Notes under the pieces: generated by a model | The model's input: the letters and a program-made list of their open reading frames with translations, nothing else | Databases searched by the model: none | Told to the model about the DNA's origin: nothing | Made by a program: the position numbers and the translations under genes | Assembly: GCA_937905915.1 (NCBI GenBank) | Contig: CALCVR010000225.1 | Span: 1 to 6,549 of the forward strand | Direction of reading: 5' to 3' | DNA from: an uncultured Eubacteriaceae bacterium | GTDB lineage: Bacteria > Bacillota > Clostridia > Oscillospirales > Acutalibacteraceae | DNA length: 6,549 nucleotides | Shown here: piece by piece, positions 6,526 through 6,549 of the stretch | Layout of the letters: the number at the start of each line of letters is the position of its first letter | How positions within the stretch are numbered: position 1 is the stretch's first letter

Positions 6526-6549
6526 TTCTAAATCATAATTATAATAGTG

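Noticed and set aside
6540..6545. Plus-strand TATAAT near the right end as a promoter for a gene beyond the window
   Set aside because: No -35-like hexamer lies 16-18 bases upstream (the region is A-rich), and the downstream sequence is not available.

Overview
The window looks like chromosomal DNA of a Gram-positive, probably gut-dwelling Clostridia-type Firmicute. The reasons are an AGGAG-type ribosome binding site with a TTG start, a Gram-positive surface-protein tail (Ser-rich linker, SPNTD motif, hydrophobic segment, Lys cluster), Big_2 and FIVAR-like modules typical of clostridial surface glycosidases, a lipobox lipoprotein, and base composition that by eye is near half G+C. The assignment is inferred from style, not from a database match.

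Positions 24-5816 carry one very large surface glycoside hydrolase of family GH92 (calcium-dependent exo-alpha-mannosidases), broken by a single in-frame TGA at 2238-2240. Before and after the stop the reading frame is the same, and the stop falls inside the conserved start of the GH92 N-terminal domain (DYVNILRGTNNT, stop, SYSRGITSPL). Read through, the protein would have 1930 residues: signal peptide, three tandem discoidin-like (F5/8 type C) modules, a jelly-roll-like module, GH92 N-terminal and catalytic domains, a fourth discoidin-like module, two Big_2 Ig-like repeats, a FIVAR-like helical module, a Ser/Gly linker and a sortase-like wall-anchoring tail. As the standard code reads it, there is a secreted binding-module fragment (24-2240) and a catalytic fragment (2268-5816) without signal peptide or convincing ribosome binding site. 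Both halves are otherwise intact, so a recent nonsense mutation, a base error in the sequence, or UGA readthrough are the live explanations.

Positions 5817-5889 hold a perfect 13-bp hairpin that can terminate transcription from both sides. Positions 5890-6417, minus strand, encode a small lipoprotein of unknown function, convergent with the mannosidase gene and preceded by a good sigma-70-type promoter (TTGATT, 17-base spacer, TATACT). The remaining right-hand end is the upstream region of that gene.

Together the large gene would bind and trim mannose-containing glycans (host N-glycans or yeast mannan) at the cell surface. The lipoprotein has no evident link to that job. I see no RNA genes, CRISPR array, insertion sequence or novel multi-gene system here; the interrupted GH92 frame is the main point of interest.
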